Part shown: in pieces, positions 36,395 to 45,803 of the stretch
Numbering within the stretch: the first letter of the stretch is position 1
Layout: every line of letters begins with the position of its first letter
Assembly: GCF_005503355.1 (NCBI RefSeq)
Contig: NZ_SCMK01000008.1
Span: forward strand, 62,001-126,000
Source: Sphingomonas sp. 1F27F7B
Lineage (GTDB): Bacteria; Pseudomonadota; Alphaproteobacteria; Sphingomonadales; Sphingomonadaceae
DNA: 64,000 nucleotides
Direction of reading: 5' to 3'
Notes under the pieces: generated by a model
The model's database searches: none
Told to the model about the DNA's origin: nothing
What the model saw: only the letters and a program-made list of their open reading frames with translations
Made by a program: the position numbers and the translations under genes

Positions 36395-37720
36395 ATGAGC
36401 GGCGATACCGTCCCCACCCTTCCCGCCGAGCGCGATGTCCGTGCGCTGCACAGCGACGGCCACCGCATCCGTCCGGGCGAAATCGCGATCGGCGTGATCA
36501 TCGGCCGCACCTCCGAGTTCTTCGATTTCTTCGTCTATGCCATTGCCTCGGTGCTGGTGTTCCCGAAGCTGGTCTTCCCCTTTCTCGATCCGCTGCAGGG
36601 CACGCTCTGGTCGTTCGCGATCTTCGCACTAGCCTTCGTCACCCGTCCGTTCGGCACGCTGATCTTCACTGCCGTCGACCGCGCCTATGGCCGCGGCGCC
36701 AAGCTGACGATCGCGCTGTTCCTGCTCGGCGGCTCGACGGCCGCGATCGCCTTCCTGCCCGGCTATGCCGATGTCGGCATCGCCGCAGCCTTGCTGCTCG
36801 CGCTGTTCCGCATGGGCCAGGGCGTGGCGCTGGGCGGCACCTGGGACGGCCTCGCCTCGCTGCTGGCGATGAACGCGCCGGAGAACAAGCGCGGCTGGTA
36901 TGCGATGATCCCGCAGCTCGGCGCGCCGCTCGGCCTGTTCGTGGCCAGCCTGCTCTTCGCCTTCTTCATCGCTGCCCTGCCTGCCGAGGATTTCCTCAGC
37001 TGGGGCTGGCGCTATCCCTTCTTCGTCGCCTTCGCGATCAACGTGGTGGCGCTGTTCGCCCGCCTGCGCATCGTGGTGACGCCCGAATATGCGCGCCTGT
37101 TCGAGGACCGCGAGCTGCAGCCCGCGCCGATCGCAGAGACGGTGCGCACCGACTGGCGGATCATCGTGATGGGCGCCTTCGCGCCGCTCGCCAGCTTCGC
37201 CATGTTCCACATGGTGACGGTGTTCCCGCTCTCCTGGGTGTTCCTCTACACCAGCAACAGCCCGACGGACTTCCTGGTGATTGAGGCGGCAGCGGCAGTG
37301 GTCGGCACCATTTCGATCATCGTGTCGGGCCGGTTGGCCGATCGGATCGGTCGCCGTACCCTGCTCGGCGTCTCCGCGGCGGCAATCGCGGCGTTCAGCG
37401 GCTTCGCGCCGCAGCTCCTCGCCGCCGGCGAGGTGGGCGAGATCGTGTTCATGCTGTTCGGCTTCGCGCTGCTCGGCATCTCGTTCGGCCAGTCGTCCGG
37501 CGCGCTCTCGTCGATGTTCTCCAAGCCGCACCGCTACACGGGCTCATCGCTCACTTCGGATCTGGCCTGGCTGTTCGGCGCGGCCTTCGCGCCGCTGGTG
37601 GCGCTGTGGCTCGGCAGCAGCTTCGGCCTGCTCGCCGCGGGCGCCTATCTGCTATCGGGCGCGATCGGCACGCTGCTGGCGCTGTGGCTGAACCGCGAAC
37701 TCGCCAAGACGATCGACTGA
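36395..37720 (+). CDS. MFS transporter, metabolite:proton symporter (MHS/ShiA-like) family
   Basis: About 441 residues with 12 membrane helices. Family marks are GRTSEFFDFFVYAIAS in helix 1, FVTRPFGTLIF, and GQSSGALSSMFSKPHRYTGSS in the second half, typical of MHS-type symporters for organic acids or betaines. ATG at 36395 is preceded by AGGAAAG. It is divergent from the cyo operon and ends at a strong bidirectional terminator. The substrate is not predictable. Confidence 0.9.
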   Translation: MSGDTVPTLPAERDVRALHSDGHRIRPGEIAIGVIIGRTSEFFDFFVYAIASVLVFPKLVFPFLDPLQGTLWSFAIFALAFVTRPFGTLIFTAVDRAYGRGAKLTIALFLLGGSTAAIAFLPGYADVGIAAALLLALFRMGQGVALGGTWDGLASLLAMNAPENKRGWYAMIPQLGAPLGLFVASLLFAFFIAALPAEDFLSWGWRYPFFVAFAINVVALFARLRIVVTPEYARLFEDRELQPAPIAETVRTDWRIIVMGAFAPLASFAMFHMVTVFPLSWVFLYTSNSPTDFLVIEAAAAVVGTISIIVSGRLADRIGRRTLLGVSAAAIAAFSGFAPQLLAAGEVGEIVFMLFGFALLGISFGQSSGALSSMFSKPHRYTGSSLTSDLAWLFGAAFAPLVALWLGSSFGLLAAGAYLLSGAIGTLLALWLNRELAKTID

Positions 37721-37728
37721 TCCCGATG

Positions 37729-37758
37729 CAGGGGCGGCCGGCAGTCCGGCCGCCCCTG
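37729..37758. terminator. Bidirectional terminator hairpin
   Basis: CAGGGGCGGCCGG-CAGT-CCGGCCGCCCCTG is a perfect 13-bp stem with a 4-base loop, placed between the convergent MHS transporter and the tiny zinc-ribbon gene, whose stop begins two bases later. Confidence 0.8.
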
Positions 37759-37759
37759 T

Positions 37760-37921
37760 TCAGAGCATGATCCAGTCGTATTTTGCGCGGCGGAGCATCG
37801 GCGCGCTGCAATAGCGGCACTTGCTCGTATGACGGCCATCGCGGGTCGGGCGGACCGCCTTGCGGTTGCGCTCGTGCCTTCCGACGATGCAGCGCCCCCG
37901 CCCCATTATCCAATGTAGCAT
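37760..37921 (-). CDS. 53-residue zinc-ribbon-like protein
   Basis: A short minus-strand frame begins MLHWIMGRGRCIVGRHERNR and ends CRYCSAPMLRRAKYDWIML. The ligand set C11, H16, C35 and C38 (GRCIVGRH ... SKCRYC) fits a compact zinc ribbon, and 11 Arg and 3 Lys make it very basic. The stop abuts a strong terminator hairpin. It is shorter than the usual cutoff for gene calling. The regular Cys/His spacing and the terminator support it; function is unknown, with nucleic-acid binding plausible. Confidence 0.65.
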   Translation of the reverse strand: MLHWIMGRGRCIVGRHERNRKAVRPTRDGRHTSKCRYCSAPMLRRAKYDWIML

Positions 37922-37985
37922 TCTGTCTCCCGTTTCCGGTGCGCCCCGGGCCGCCGCCAGCGCGGACGCCCGGGGGCTCGGAAAC

Positions 37986-38486
37986 TCACTCGGCGACTTC
38001 GCCGCAATCGGCGGACTGGAACGTGCCCACCTGATGGTTGTTGAGCGTCATCGGCTGGCCCTTGTGCTCGAAGCTGAGCACGGCATCGAGCGTGAAGCCG
38101 GTGGCGGTGTAGCGGCCCTTGAACGACATCTTGCCCTTGGCCGGCCCGCTCGCTTCGAAATCGATCACGCCGCCCGACGCCCGGTTGCGGATCACCGTCC
38201 AGCCGGGCTGCACGTCCCTGGCGGAGACGTAGCCGCCCTTGGCCAGCGTATCGGCGGTGAGGCAGCGTTCGGTCTCTTCGTCCGCATCGCCGGTCTGCAC
38301 GATCTTGTAGAGACCGGGGCGGAGCGGCCCGCTGAAGCCCTGGAGGGCCGGCTGCGCCACCGCGGCGGCGGCGGCATTGGCGCTGGCCGCGTCCTGCTGC
38401 CCGCATCCGGCCAGCAGGCACGGCAGCAGCAGGGAGAGTGTCGCGACCTGGCGCGCGACACGAACATACCCGACATGGAGGCGCAT
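37986..38486 (-). CDS. DUF3617-like lipoprotein
   Basis: A 166-residue protein with a lipobox LLAGC (Cys about 28), an Ala-rich linker and a domain with GLYKIVQTGD, an ERCLT Cys and a C-terminal SADCGE Cys, resembling DUF3617 proteins. These are periplasmic or outer-membrane proteins of unknown role. Its ATG overlaps the stop of the upstream Lys-rich protein gene (TGATG), so the two are co-translated. Confidence 0.8.
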   Translation of the reverse strand: MRLHVGYVRVARQVATLSLLLPCLLAGCGQQDAASANAAAAAVAQPALQGFSGPLRPGLYKIVQTGDADEETERCLTADTLAKGGYVSARDVQPGWTVIRNRASGGVIDFEASGPAKGKMSFKGRYTATGFTLDAVLSFEHKGQPMTLNNHQVGTFQSADCGEVAE

Positions 38487-38821
38487 CAGCAGTCGCTCCC
38501 TTCGACGGAGCTGTCCTGATCAGTCGGGGCCGGCTGGCTCGCAGCGACGTCGATCGCCGTGCTCGCCGCGGAACTGGCGAGATAGGCGCCACCGCCCACG
38601 CGTCCGGCAATGCCGCCGATCAGGCCCGAATTGCGCGCGGCGCGCAGCACGCCGCCGAGCCCGAAGCCCTTCTTCTTCTTTTTCTTCGGCTTGCACTCGG
38701 GCGTCGCCTGGCCGGCATCGGCGGAAGCGGCCTGCGCCTGCGGAACGTCCTGGATCCCCGCCTGGGCGGGAATCGCGAACAAGATGGCCGCACAGGATGC
38801 GGCCGCGACGATCTTTCTCAT
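38486..38821 (-). CDS. Secreted protein with hexalysine run
   Basis: A 111-residue protein with a signal peptide (about 1-20, IPAQA). The mature part has ECKPKKKKKKGFGLGG followed by a Gly/Ala helix-like stretch (GLIGGIAGRVGGGAYLAS) and an acidic C-terminus ending in Cys. The Gly-zipper pattern could insert in a membrane. No family is recognised with confidence. ATG at 38821 is set by the signal peptide and by the preceding AGGAGAACC. Confidence 0.7.
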   Translation of the reverse strand: MRKIVAAASCAAILFAIPAQAGIQDVPQAQAASADAGQATPECKPKKKKKKGFGLGGVLRAARNSGLIGGIAGRVGGGAYLASSAASTAIDVAASQPAPTDQDSSVEGSDC

Positions 38822-39054
38822 CACCTGGTTCTCCTTGAACAAGGCGGCCATGCGTCGAACCATCGAAAAGGGGGGACACGCAGAGCCGCGCCCGCGACCC
38901 GTGGCAGCAGGCCGGCGCGGGGCGAACGTTTCTGCGACCAATGCCGCCAGGGTGCGACAAAGCCGGTCGGCGGAACGGTTCTTGTTCGCCTTGTCCGGCA
39001 CGGGGTTTGGGATAGGCTGGACTCGAAAGGCCTCGACAGCAGGGAGAACCGCGC

Positions 39055-39765
39055 GTGGCAGCGCCTCCATCCAGGCGGCAGGACGAGATGCGCCCCCCGC
39101 TTGGACGCAACCTCACCCATGGTCTGCTCGACCGGCTGGGGCGCGCCATCGTCATCGGCCAGTATGAGAGCCAGCCCTTCCCCACCGAAGCCGAGCTGGC
39201 CAGGCAGCACGGCGTGAGCCGTTCGGTGACGCGCGAAGCGGTGAAGATGCTCACCGCCAAGGGCCTGTTGAGCGCCCGTCCGCGCCAGGGCACGATCATC
39301 GAGCCGACTGTGTCCTGGAACCTGTTCGACACCGACGTGCTGCGCTGGTTGCTCGAGCGGCAACTCTCGGCCGATCTGCTAGTCCAGCTCGATCAGCTGC
39401 GCGTGGCAATCGAGCCGGAAGCCGCCGCCCTCGCCGCGCGCTTCGCCACCGGCGCTGACATCGAAGCGATCGACGAAAGCCTTGCCCGCATCGACGCCGC
39501 CGGGAAGGGCCTGGACGGCGCGCTGGAGGCCGACATCGCCTTCCACGTTGCCATCCTGCGGGGCTCGGGCAACCCCTTCTACCTCCAGTTCCGCGACATG
39601 GTCGGCATCGCGCTGCGAACCGCCGGTCCTCCGACGGGCTGCGCCGCCGACCCCGCGGATCGGGGCCGGGTGCTTGCGGCGATCAAGGCCCGCGATCCCG
39701 AGGCGAGCCGAGCAGCGATGCGCGCGCTGGTCGATGCCCATCGCCCCGGCCCGCGCGGAGACTGA
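39055..39765 (+). CDS. GntR-family regulator, FadR/FCD subgroup
   Basis: A 236-residue regulator with an N-terminal winged helix (about 20-85: FPTEAELARQHGVSRSVTREAVK, LLSARPRQGTII) and a C-terminal FCD effector domain (about 105-225) with EPEAAALAARFAT, EADIAFHVAILRGSGN and AAMRALVDAH. GTG at 39055 follows AGGGAG. It probably represses the downstream TonB receptor and acyl-CoA synthetase genes in response to an organic acid or CoA-thioester. Confidence 0.9.
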   Translation: MAAPPSRRQDEMRPPLGRNLTHGLLDRLGRAIVIGQYESQPFPTEAELARQHGVSRSVTREAVKMLTAKGLLSARPRQGTIIEPTVSWNLFDTDVLRWLLERQLSADLLVQLDQLRVAIEPEAAALAARFATGADIEAIDESLARIDAAGKGLDGALEADIAFHVAILRGSGNPFYLQFRDMVGIALRTAGPPTGCAADPADRGRVLAAIKARDPEASRAAMRALVDAHRPGPRGD

Positions 39766-39969
39766 AGGGCACCCCCATCCACAGCCGACCCCGCGGATCT
39801 TCCAGACGGTTGCAGACCCCCGGATGCGCATAGTTTGCGCGATCCGATCCCCTCCGCTCAATAACATTCACTCGGTAGAGAATTAGTGTTGCAAGCCCTC
39901 GGGCTTTGCGGCATCCTCGCCCGATCGTGCCGAAGAGCGCGTGTGGAGATGGATGTGGGAGGGACCCTG

Positions 39970-42225
39970 ATGGAATATCGTCCGTTGCTGCTCGGCGCCT
40001 CGGCGCTGGCCCTGGTCTGGAGCGGCGCGGCCGCGGCGCAGACCGCCGCCGAACCGGCACAAGATGCGCCCGCCGCCGCATCCGCTGCGGACGCCGAAGA
40101 AAGCGAGATCGTCGTCACCGCCCAGCGCCGCAGCGAGAATCTGATGACCACGGCGGTCTCGGCCTCGGTGCTGTCGGGCACCCAGCTCGACAACAAGGGC
40201 GTCGCCAATGTCGATGCGCTGCAGTTCGCGATGCCCAGCATCGTCGTCAACAATTTCGGCCAGGGCAACGACTTCAACATCCGCGGCATCGGCAAGGCCG
40301 AGCACAACACCCAGACCACGACCGGCGTGATCACCTATCGCGATGGCGTGCCGACCTTCCCCGGCTATGTGCAGGGCGAGCCCTATTACGACGTCGCGAA
40401 CATCCAGGTATTGCGGGGACCGCAGGGAACGATCGTCGGCCAGAACGCCACCGGCGGCGCCGTGTTCGTCAATACCAACGACCCGGTCATCGGCGGCGGC
40501 ATCCACGGCTATTTCAACCTGAACTACGGCAACTACAACGAAGCCGGCGCCCAGGGTGCGGTGAACCTGCCGCTGAGCGACACCTTTGCCGCGCGCGTGG
40601 CGCTCTACGGCTCGCGCCGCGACAGCTTCTACAACATCACCGGCCCGAACGGCGGCCCCTATCCCTATGACAAGGGCAATGTGGGCATCATGGCCGGGCG
40701 GATCAGCTTCCTGTGGAAGCCGAGCGACAGCCTGTCGGTGCTGTGGAAGACCGATCTCGGCCATCTCGACATGGGCGCCTATCCAGCGAGCCCCTATGCC
40801 AACCACCTCAAGACGCTGCCCGGCACCTCGACGCCGAACCCCAATTATCGCGACCTGTTCGACGTGTCGTTCAACGCGCCCCAGGCGGCGCGCGACGAGT
40901 TCGTCCGCTCGACGCTGAAGGCCGAATACGAGTTCTCGGGCGGGGTGAAGCTCCGCTCGGTCTCGAGCTATCAATGGGCCAACACGATGTACCGCGCCGA
41001 CCTGGACGGCACCGCGACCGGCATCAGCACCTTCTTCGACAGCGTCGACGAGCAGCAGATCACCACCGAGCTCAACCTGATCTCGCCCGACAACCAGCGC
41101 GTCACCTGGCTGCTCGGCGCCTTCGGTCTGTGGAACGACTATTATTTCCGCAAGCCCTATCAGTTCGTCGTCGACCTCGCCGATCCGTTCAACCTGCCGA
41201 CGGCGCAGTACAAGCTCCAGGGCACCAACCCGACGCGTTCGCTGGCGGCGTTCGGCCAGATCGGCTTCGCGATCACGCCCAACCTGAAGATCGACGCGGG
41301 CATCCGCTACACTGCCAGCCGATCGACCAACCATGTCGATGTGCTCCAGTACGGCACCTATATCCGCCAGGACCAGACGGTGAAGTCCGACAATGTGTCG
41401 TACAAGGTCTCGCTGGGCTGGAAGGCGAGCGAGAGCCAGTATCTCTACGGCTTCGTCGCCACCGGCTTCCGCCCCGGCGGGCTGAACGTGCCGGTGGGCC
41501 TGGGCCTGCCCGCGCCGTTCAAGCCCGAGGAAGTGACGTCGTACGAAGCGGGCTGGAAGGCCAATTGGGCCGGCGGCAAGGTCCGCACGACGATCACCGG
41601 CTTCTACAACGACTATAAGAACTTCCAGGTCATCATCGGCTATCCGACCTTCCCGACCTTCGGGATCGAGCTCAACGTGCCCGACAAGACCAGGATCTAT
41701 GGCTTCGAGGCGGAGACCGAGCTGCATTTCGGCGCGCTGCGGATCGATGCCGGCATCAGCGTGCTACACAGCGAGCTGGGCACCTTCTATGCGGTCGACA
41801 CGCGCAACCCTCCGGCGGGCACGCCCACCGATCCGGTGCTGCCGTGCAACCCGGCGACGGGCCCGGCGAGCGCCAAGTGCATCAACCTCACCGGCCGCCG
41901 CCAGACCTATGCGCCGAACTTCACCTTCAATGTCGGCGCCCAGTACGAGATCGAGCTCGGCAATGGCGACAAGCTCACCCCGCGAGTCAATTTCGGCCAT
42001 GTCGGCGATCAATGGGCGACTCTGTTCGAGAACCCGGCGCGCGGCGACCTGCTCGAGGCGCGCAACATCCTGAACGCGCAGCTGGCCTATCAGCACAAGA
42101 GCTGGACGGTGACGCTCTACGGCACCAACCTGACCGACCAGCATTATCCGGCGGCGCTCAATTCCGGCCTCTACTTCGCGGGGCCGCCCCGCCAGTACGG
42201 CATCAAGCTGCTCAAGACCTTCTGA
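39970..42225 (+). CDS. TonB-dependent receptor
   Basis: About 751 residues: signal peptide (ending AAAQ, about 24), an Ala-rich linker, the TonB-box-like EIVVTAQRR, a plug (NFNIRGIGK-type sequence, VQVLRGPQGTIVGQNATGG) and a barrel ending YGIKLLKTF. ATG at 39970 is preceded by GAGGGA; ATG at 39949 is also possible. It lies between a FadR-type regulator and an acyl-CoA synthetase, which suggests uptake of a carboxylic or aromatic compound. The 204-base region before it holds an AT-rich likely promoter near 39855-39890. Confidence 0.92.
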   Translation: MEYRPLLLGASALALVWSGAAAAQTAAEPAQDAPAAASAADAEESEIVVTAQRRSENLMTTAVSASVLSGTQLDNKGVANVDALQFAMPSIVVNNFGQGNDFNIRGIGKAEHNTQTTTGVITYRDGVPTFPGYVQGEPYYDVANIQVLRGPQGTIVGQNATGGAVFVNTNDPVIGGGIHGYFNLNYGNYNEAGAQGAVNLPLSDTFAARVALYGSRRDSFYNITGPNGGPYPYDKGNVGIMAGRISFLWKPSDSLSVLWKTDLGHLDMGAYPASPYANHLKTLPGTSTPNPNYRDLFDVSFNAPQAARDEFVRSTLKAEYEFSGGVKLRSVSSYQWANTMYRADLDGTATGISTFFDSVDEQQITTELNLISPDNQRVTWLLGAFGLWNDYYFRKPYQFVVDLADPFNLPTAQYKLQGTNPTRSLAAFGQIGFAITPNLKIDAGIRYTASRSTNHVDVLQYGTYIRQDQTVKSDNVSYKVSLGWKASESQYLYGFVATGFRPGGLNVPVGLGLPAPFKPEEVTSYEAGWKANWAGGKVRTTITGFYNDYKNFQVIIGYPTFPTFGIELNVPDKTRIYGFEAETELHFGALRIDAGISVLHSELGTFYAVDTRNPPAGTPTDPVLPCNPATGPASAKCINLTGRRQTYAPNFTFNVGAQYEIELGNGDKLTPRVNFGHVGDQWATLFENPARGDLLEARNILNAQLAYQHKSWTVTLYGTNLTDQHYPAALNSGLYFAGPPRQYGIKLLKTF

Positions 42226-42234
42226 TTTCCTGCC

Positions 42235-42265
42235 GGCCGCCGGGGCTCCCTCTCCGGCGGCCTTT
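42235..42265 (+). terminator. Hairpin between receptor and acyl-CoA synthetase
   Basis: GGCCGCCGG and CCGGCGGCC form a 9-bp stem with a 10-base loop, followed by TTTCC. The short T-run suggests partial termination or an intercistronic stability hairpin, which would let the receptor be made in excess over the synthetase. Confidence 0.6.
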
Positions 42266-42292
42266 CCTTCCCTCCGTGCGCCCCAAGGTTTC

Positions 42293-43897
42293 ATGCAGCC
42301 CTACGGACTGACAGTAGACAAGTTCCTCGATCATGCCGCCAAGTGGTTCCAGGACTGCGAGGTGGTCGAGGCGGACGCGGGGACGGTCACCCGGCGGACC
42401 AATTATGCGGCGCTGCGCGAGCGCAGCAACCGCCTGTCGGGCGCGCTCGCCGCGCTCGGGCTGGAAGCGGGCGACCGGGTGGGCACGCTCGCCTGGAACA
42501 CGATCCACCATTTCGAGATCTATTATGCGGCGATGGGCGTGGGGATGGTCTGCCACACGCTCAACCCGCGGCTGACCGCGGCCCATCTGGCCGCGATGAT
42601 CGATGAGGCCGGCAACCGCGTGCTGGCAGTGGCGGCGGACCTGCTGCCGCTCGCCGGCGACGTGATCGCCCGCTGCCCAACGATCGAGCATGTCGTCATA
42701 CTGGACCGGCCCGACGCCGGTGTTGGCGCCCTCGGGTCGCACCGGGCACGCATCTGGGAGCATGAGGCACTGCTCGCCGCGCACGGCATGCCGGTGCCCT
42801 GGGGGGAGTTCGACGAGAATGCACCGGCGGGGCTCTGCTACACCAGCGGCACCACCGGCAGCCCCAAGGGCGTGATCTACACCCACCGCTCCAACTATAT
42901 TCACACGCTGCGCGCGTTGCAGGCCGATGCGGTGGCGATCACTGCCCGCGACACGCTGCTGCTCGGCGTGCCGATGTTCCATGCCAATGGCTGGGGCATG
43001 CCGTTCGCGGCGCCGGCGGCGGGCACCAAGCTGGTGCTGCCGGGGCGGACGCTCGACGGGCCCAGCCTGGCCCGGCTGATCCGCGAGGAAGGCGTGACCG
43101 TTGCCGTCGGCGTCCAGACCGTCTGGTTGACGCTGGCCGACCAGGCCCAGGCGACCGGCGATACATTCCCCACCCTGGAACGCGTGCTGATCGGGGGATC
43201 GAGCTGCCCGGAAGCGCTGATCCGGCGGCTGGAGGAACAGCTGGGCGCCGCCGTGCAGACGAGCTGGGGCATGACCGAGCTCTCGCCCATCGGCACGGTG
43301 GCGCCGCGCGACCTGCCCGCCGATGCGGCGCGCGGATCGGGGCGGCCGATCCTGGGGCTCGACCTGAAGCTTACCGATGCCGAGGGCAACGCGCTGGCGC
43401 CCCAGCGCGGCGTGCTGGGGCATCTGAAGGTGAAGGGGCACAGCGTGATCGAGCGCTATTTCCGTGCCGAGGCGAGCGCCCTGGACGCCGAGGGCTATTT
43501 CGACACCGGCGACCTGGCGATGATCGACGAGGCCGGCAACCTGACGATCTGCGGCCGCGCCAAGGACCTGATCAAGTCGGGCGGCGAGTGGATCAATCCG
43601 AACGAGATCGAGGCGATCGTCGGCACGCATCCCGCCGTCCGCCACGTCGCGGTGATCGGCCGGGCCGACGACAAATGGGGCGAGCGGCCGGTGCTGATCG
43701 TCGAGACCCAGGGCAGCGAAGGCGATCCGCGCGCGCTGCTCGCGCTGCTGCGCGGCAAGGTGGCGGACTGGTGGATCCCTGGCGAAGTCGCCGAGGTGCC
43801 GACGATGCCGCTGGCCGCATCGGGGAAGATCGACAAGAAGCGGCTGCGCGACGATTATGCCGAAGGGCGGATCGCGGGGCGCAAGGTGGGACGGTAG
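42293..43897 (+). CDS. Acyl-CoA synthetase (AMP-forming, medium/long-chain type)
   Basis: A 534-residue ANL-superfamily enzyme. The P-loop YTSGTTGSPKGVIYTHRS is near 182-199, the A5-type motif SWGMTELSP near 323, FDTGDLAMIDEAGNLTICGR near 402-421 and the C-terminal Lys motif AASGKIDKKRLR near 504-515. It activates a carboxylic acid with ATP to an acyl-adenylate and then to the CoA thioester. It lies downstream of the TonB receptor and FadR-type regulator and probably activates the imported compound. Confidence 0.93.
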   Translation: MQPYGLTVDKFLDHAAKWFQDCEVVEADAGTVTRRTNYAALRERSNRLSGALAALGLEAGDRVGTLAWNTIHHFEIYYAAMGVGMVCHTLNPRLTAAHLAAMIDEAGNRVLAVAADLLPLAGDVIARCPTIEHVVILDRPDAGVGALGSHRARIWEHEALLAAHGMPVPWGEFDENAPAGLCYTSGTTGSPKGVIYTHRSNYIHTLRALQADAVAITARDTLLLGVPMFHANGWGMPFAAPAAGTKLVLPGRTLDGPSLARLIREEGVTVAVGVQTVWLTLADQAQATGDTFPTLERVLIGGSSCPEALIRRLEEQLGAAVQTSWGMTELSPIGTVAPRDLPADAARGSGRPILGLDLKLTDAEGNALAPQRGVLGHLKVKGHSVIERYFRAEASALDAEGYFDTGDLAMIDEAGNLTICGRAKDLIKSGGEWINPNEIEAIVGTHPAVRHVAVIGRADDKWGERPVLIVETQGSEGDPRALLALLRGKVADWWIPGEVAEVPTMPLAASGKIDKKRLRDDYAEGRIAGRKVGR

Positions 43898-43952
43898 AGG
43901 CCCTTCCCTGCCCCGCGAAAGCGGGGGTGACGATTGGGGATAGTGCGGCTTT

Positions 43953-44153
43953 CTAGGGTCAAACCTCGATCAAGACCTTGATTTCTTTCGTCATCCCCGC
44001 GCAGGCGGGGATCCAGGGCCAAGCGCGGAGCGAGGGTGGCAGGCCCCGTCCTTTCCGGACGGCGTTCGCGTGGTGGCGCCGACATTCCACATTACCCTGG
44101 ATCCCCGCCTGCGCGGGGATGACAAGGTTTGCTGAACGAGTCTTGACCCTAAG
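43953..44153 (+). mobile_element. Short dispersed palindromic element, copy C (second end type)
   Basis: The left end is CTAGGGTCAAACCTCGATCA and the right end TCTTGACCCTAAG; AGGGTCAA and TTGACCCT are perfect 8-base inverted ends. GTCATCCCCGC palindrome halves flank a core with the hairpin CCGTCC-TTTCC-GGACGG (44046-44062). A small CCCCGCGAAAGCGGGG hairpin lies just left (43910-43926) and CCCCTTC-CCT-GAAGGGG just right (44154-44170). Together these fill the gap between the synthetase and esterase genes. Confidence 0.78.
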
Positions 44154-44186
44154 CCCCTTCCCTGAAGGGGAGAGGCTTCCAAGGAC

Positions 44187-45803
44187 TCAATCGCACCCCG
44201 GCGCCTTGGGCGGCAGCTTGGGCGCGGCGAGCCCGGCGTTCCAGTTCCACGCCACCCCGGCGGCACGGCGGCGACAGACCACGGCCTCATACTGGTCGTA
44301 CATGCCCGGCATCAGGCCGTTCTCGGCCTTGGGACCTTCGGTGATGTGGAGATAGGTGCGGGCCTTGCCGAAGGCCGGCCATGCCGCGCCGGGCGCACCC
44401 GTCTTCACGAAGCGCGCCCAATAGCCGAGCATCGCGTCCGAGAGCGGACGATCGCTCTCCGGCATGACCGGCCATTTCGGCGGCAGCGGCGCGAGGTTGC
44501 CGAACACATAGGGCAGCTCGCTGGCGTGGAAGGCATGCAGCCCCGCCGCCGCCATCGCCGGATAGCCGTGATCCCAGAGATAGACATAGGCGGGCTGGCC
44601 GATCGCCGCCTGCTTGCGGGCGAGCCGCTCGGTCGTCCAGCCATAGAGCGCGTCGCGGCTGGTCGCGAGGATGCTCTCCTTATAGTCCGCGGCGGGATAG
44701 AGCTTCAGGAACGCATCGGCGAACTCGCCATATTTCTCGCGGATGCTCTTCTCATAATCCTCCGCCGTCGCCGGGGCCTTGGGCGCCAGCACCATCAGCG
44801 AACGGATCTCGCCCTGGTTGAAGCCGGTGAGGATCGGCACCGGGGCCTGCTTGCCCTGGTCGAACGCGTCGACCATCTGCGTCGGCAGCACCAGCCCGTC
44901 GACCACCCCGAACGGGAAGAAGCCGAGCTTCGCAGCGCTGTCGGTCAGCGTCTGCGCGTCCATGCCGCGCAGCGCGGCGAGATCGGGCGCCTGGACGCCG
45001 GCGGCGAGCATCGTGCCCACCGCCTCGGCCGAGGGCGCGCCATAGGCCTGCTTCTTCAGCTCGGGCATGGCGACCATATAGGCGCTCTGCGCGATCGCCT
45101 TGCCGAAGGTGCCGCGGGCAAGCGGGGATTCCATCAGGAACATCACGCTGAGCCCGCCGGCGGATTCGCCCGCGATCGTTACCTTGGCGGGGTCGCCGCC
45201 GAACGCGGCGATGTTGTGCCTGACCCAGGCGAGCGCCGCCATCTGATCGAGCAGGCCGTAATTGCCCGAGACCTTTTGCGGCGATTCGGCCGAGAGCGCC
45301 GGATGGGCGAGCCAGCCGAGCACCCCCAGCCGATAGTTGATCGAAACGACGATCACGCCCTGCTCGGCCATCTTCCTGCCGTCGTACATCGGCTCGCGGC
45401 TGGAGCCACCCGACAGCGCGCCGCCATGGATCCAGAAGAAGACCGGGGCCTTCCTGGCGTCGGCGGGTGCCCAGATGTTGAGCGTCAGGCAATCCTCGCT
45501 CACCGGCAGCGGCGCGGGCGGCGAATAGACCGAAACTGGCGTCTTGCTCTGCGACTGGACGCAGGCCGGGCCGAAGTCCCTGGCGTCGCGCACCCCCTGC
45601 CAGGGCCGCATCGGCGCGGGCGGGCGCCAGCGCATGCCGCCGACCGGGGGCACCGCATAGGGAATGCCCTTGAACGCGCGGATATCGCCCTCGCGCGTGC
45701 CGCGCACGCTACCCGAAGGCGCGGCGACGACCGGCTCCTGCGCGGATGCGGTGCCCGCGAGCAGCAGGGCGGCGGCGATGGCGGCGGGACGGAACGGCTT
45801 CAT
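44187..45803 (-). CDS. Type-B carboxylesterase, exported
   Basis: A 538-residue carboxylesterase/lipase with a signal peptide (ending ASAQ, about 22), SEDCLTLNIWAP, the oxyanion motif HGGAL, nucleophile GESAGG (Ser214) and the late HASELPYVFG with the His of the triad. It hydrolyses carboxylic esters outside the inner membrane. ATG at 45803 overlaps the MFS stop (ATGA), so hydrolysis and uptake genes are one unit, divergent from a TetR regulator. The natural ester is unknown. Confidence 0.93.
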   Translation of the reverse strand: MKPFRPAAIAAALLLAGTASAQEPVVAAPSGSVRGTREGDIRAFKGIPYAVPPVGGMRWRPPAPMRPWQGVRDARDFGPACVQSQSKTPVSVYSPPAPLPVSEDCLTLNIWAPADARKAPVFFWIHGGALSGGSSREPMYDGRKMAEQGVIVVSINYRLGVLGWLAHPALSAESPQKVSGNYGLLDQMAALAWVRHNIAAFGGDPAKVTIAGESAGGLSVMFLMESPLARGTFGKAIAQSAYMVAMPELKKQAYGAPSAEAVGTMLAAGVQAPDLAALRGMDAQTLTDSAAKLGFFPFGVVDGLVLPTQMVDAFDQGKQAPVPILTGFNQGEIRSLMVLAPKAPATAEDYEKSIREKYGEFADAFLKLYPAADYKESILATSRDALYGWTTERLARKQAAIGQPAYVYLWDHGYPAMAAAGLHAFHASELPYVFGNLAPLPPKWPVMPESDRPLSDAMLGYWARFVKTGAPGAAWPAFGKARTYLHITEGPKAENGLMPGMYDQYEAVVCRRRAAGVAWNWNAGLAAPKLPPKAPGCD

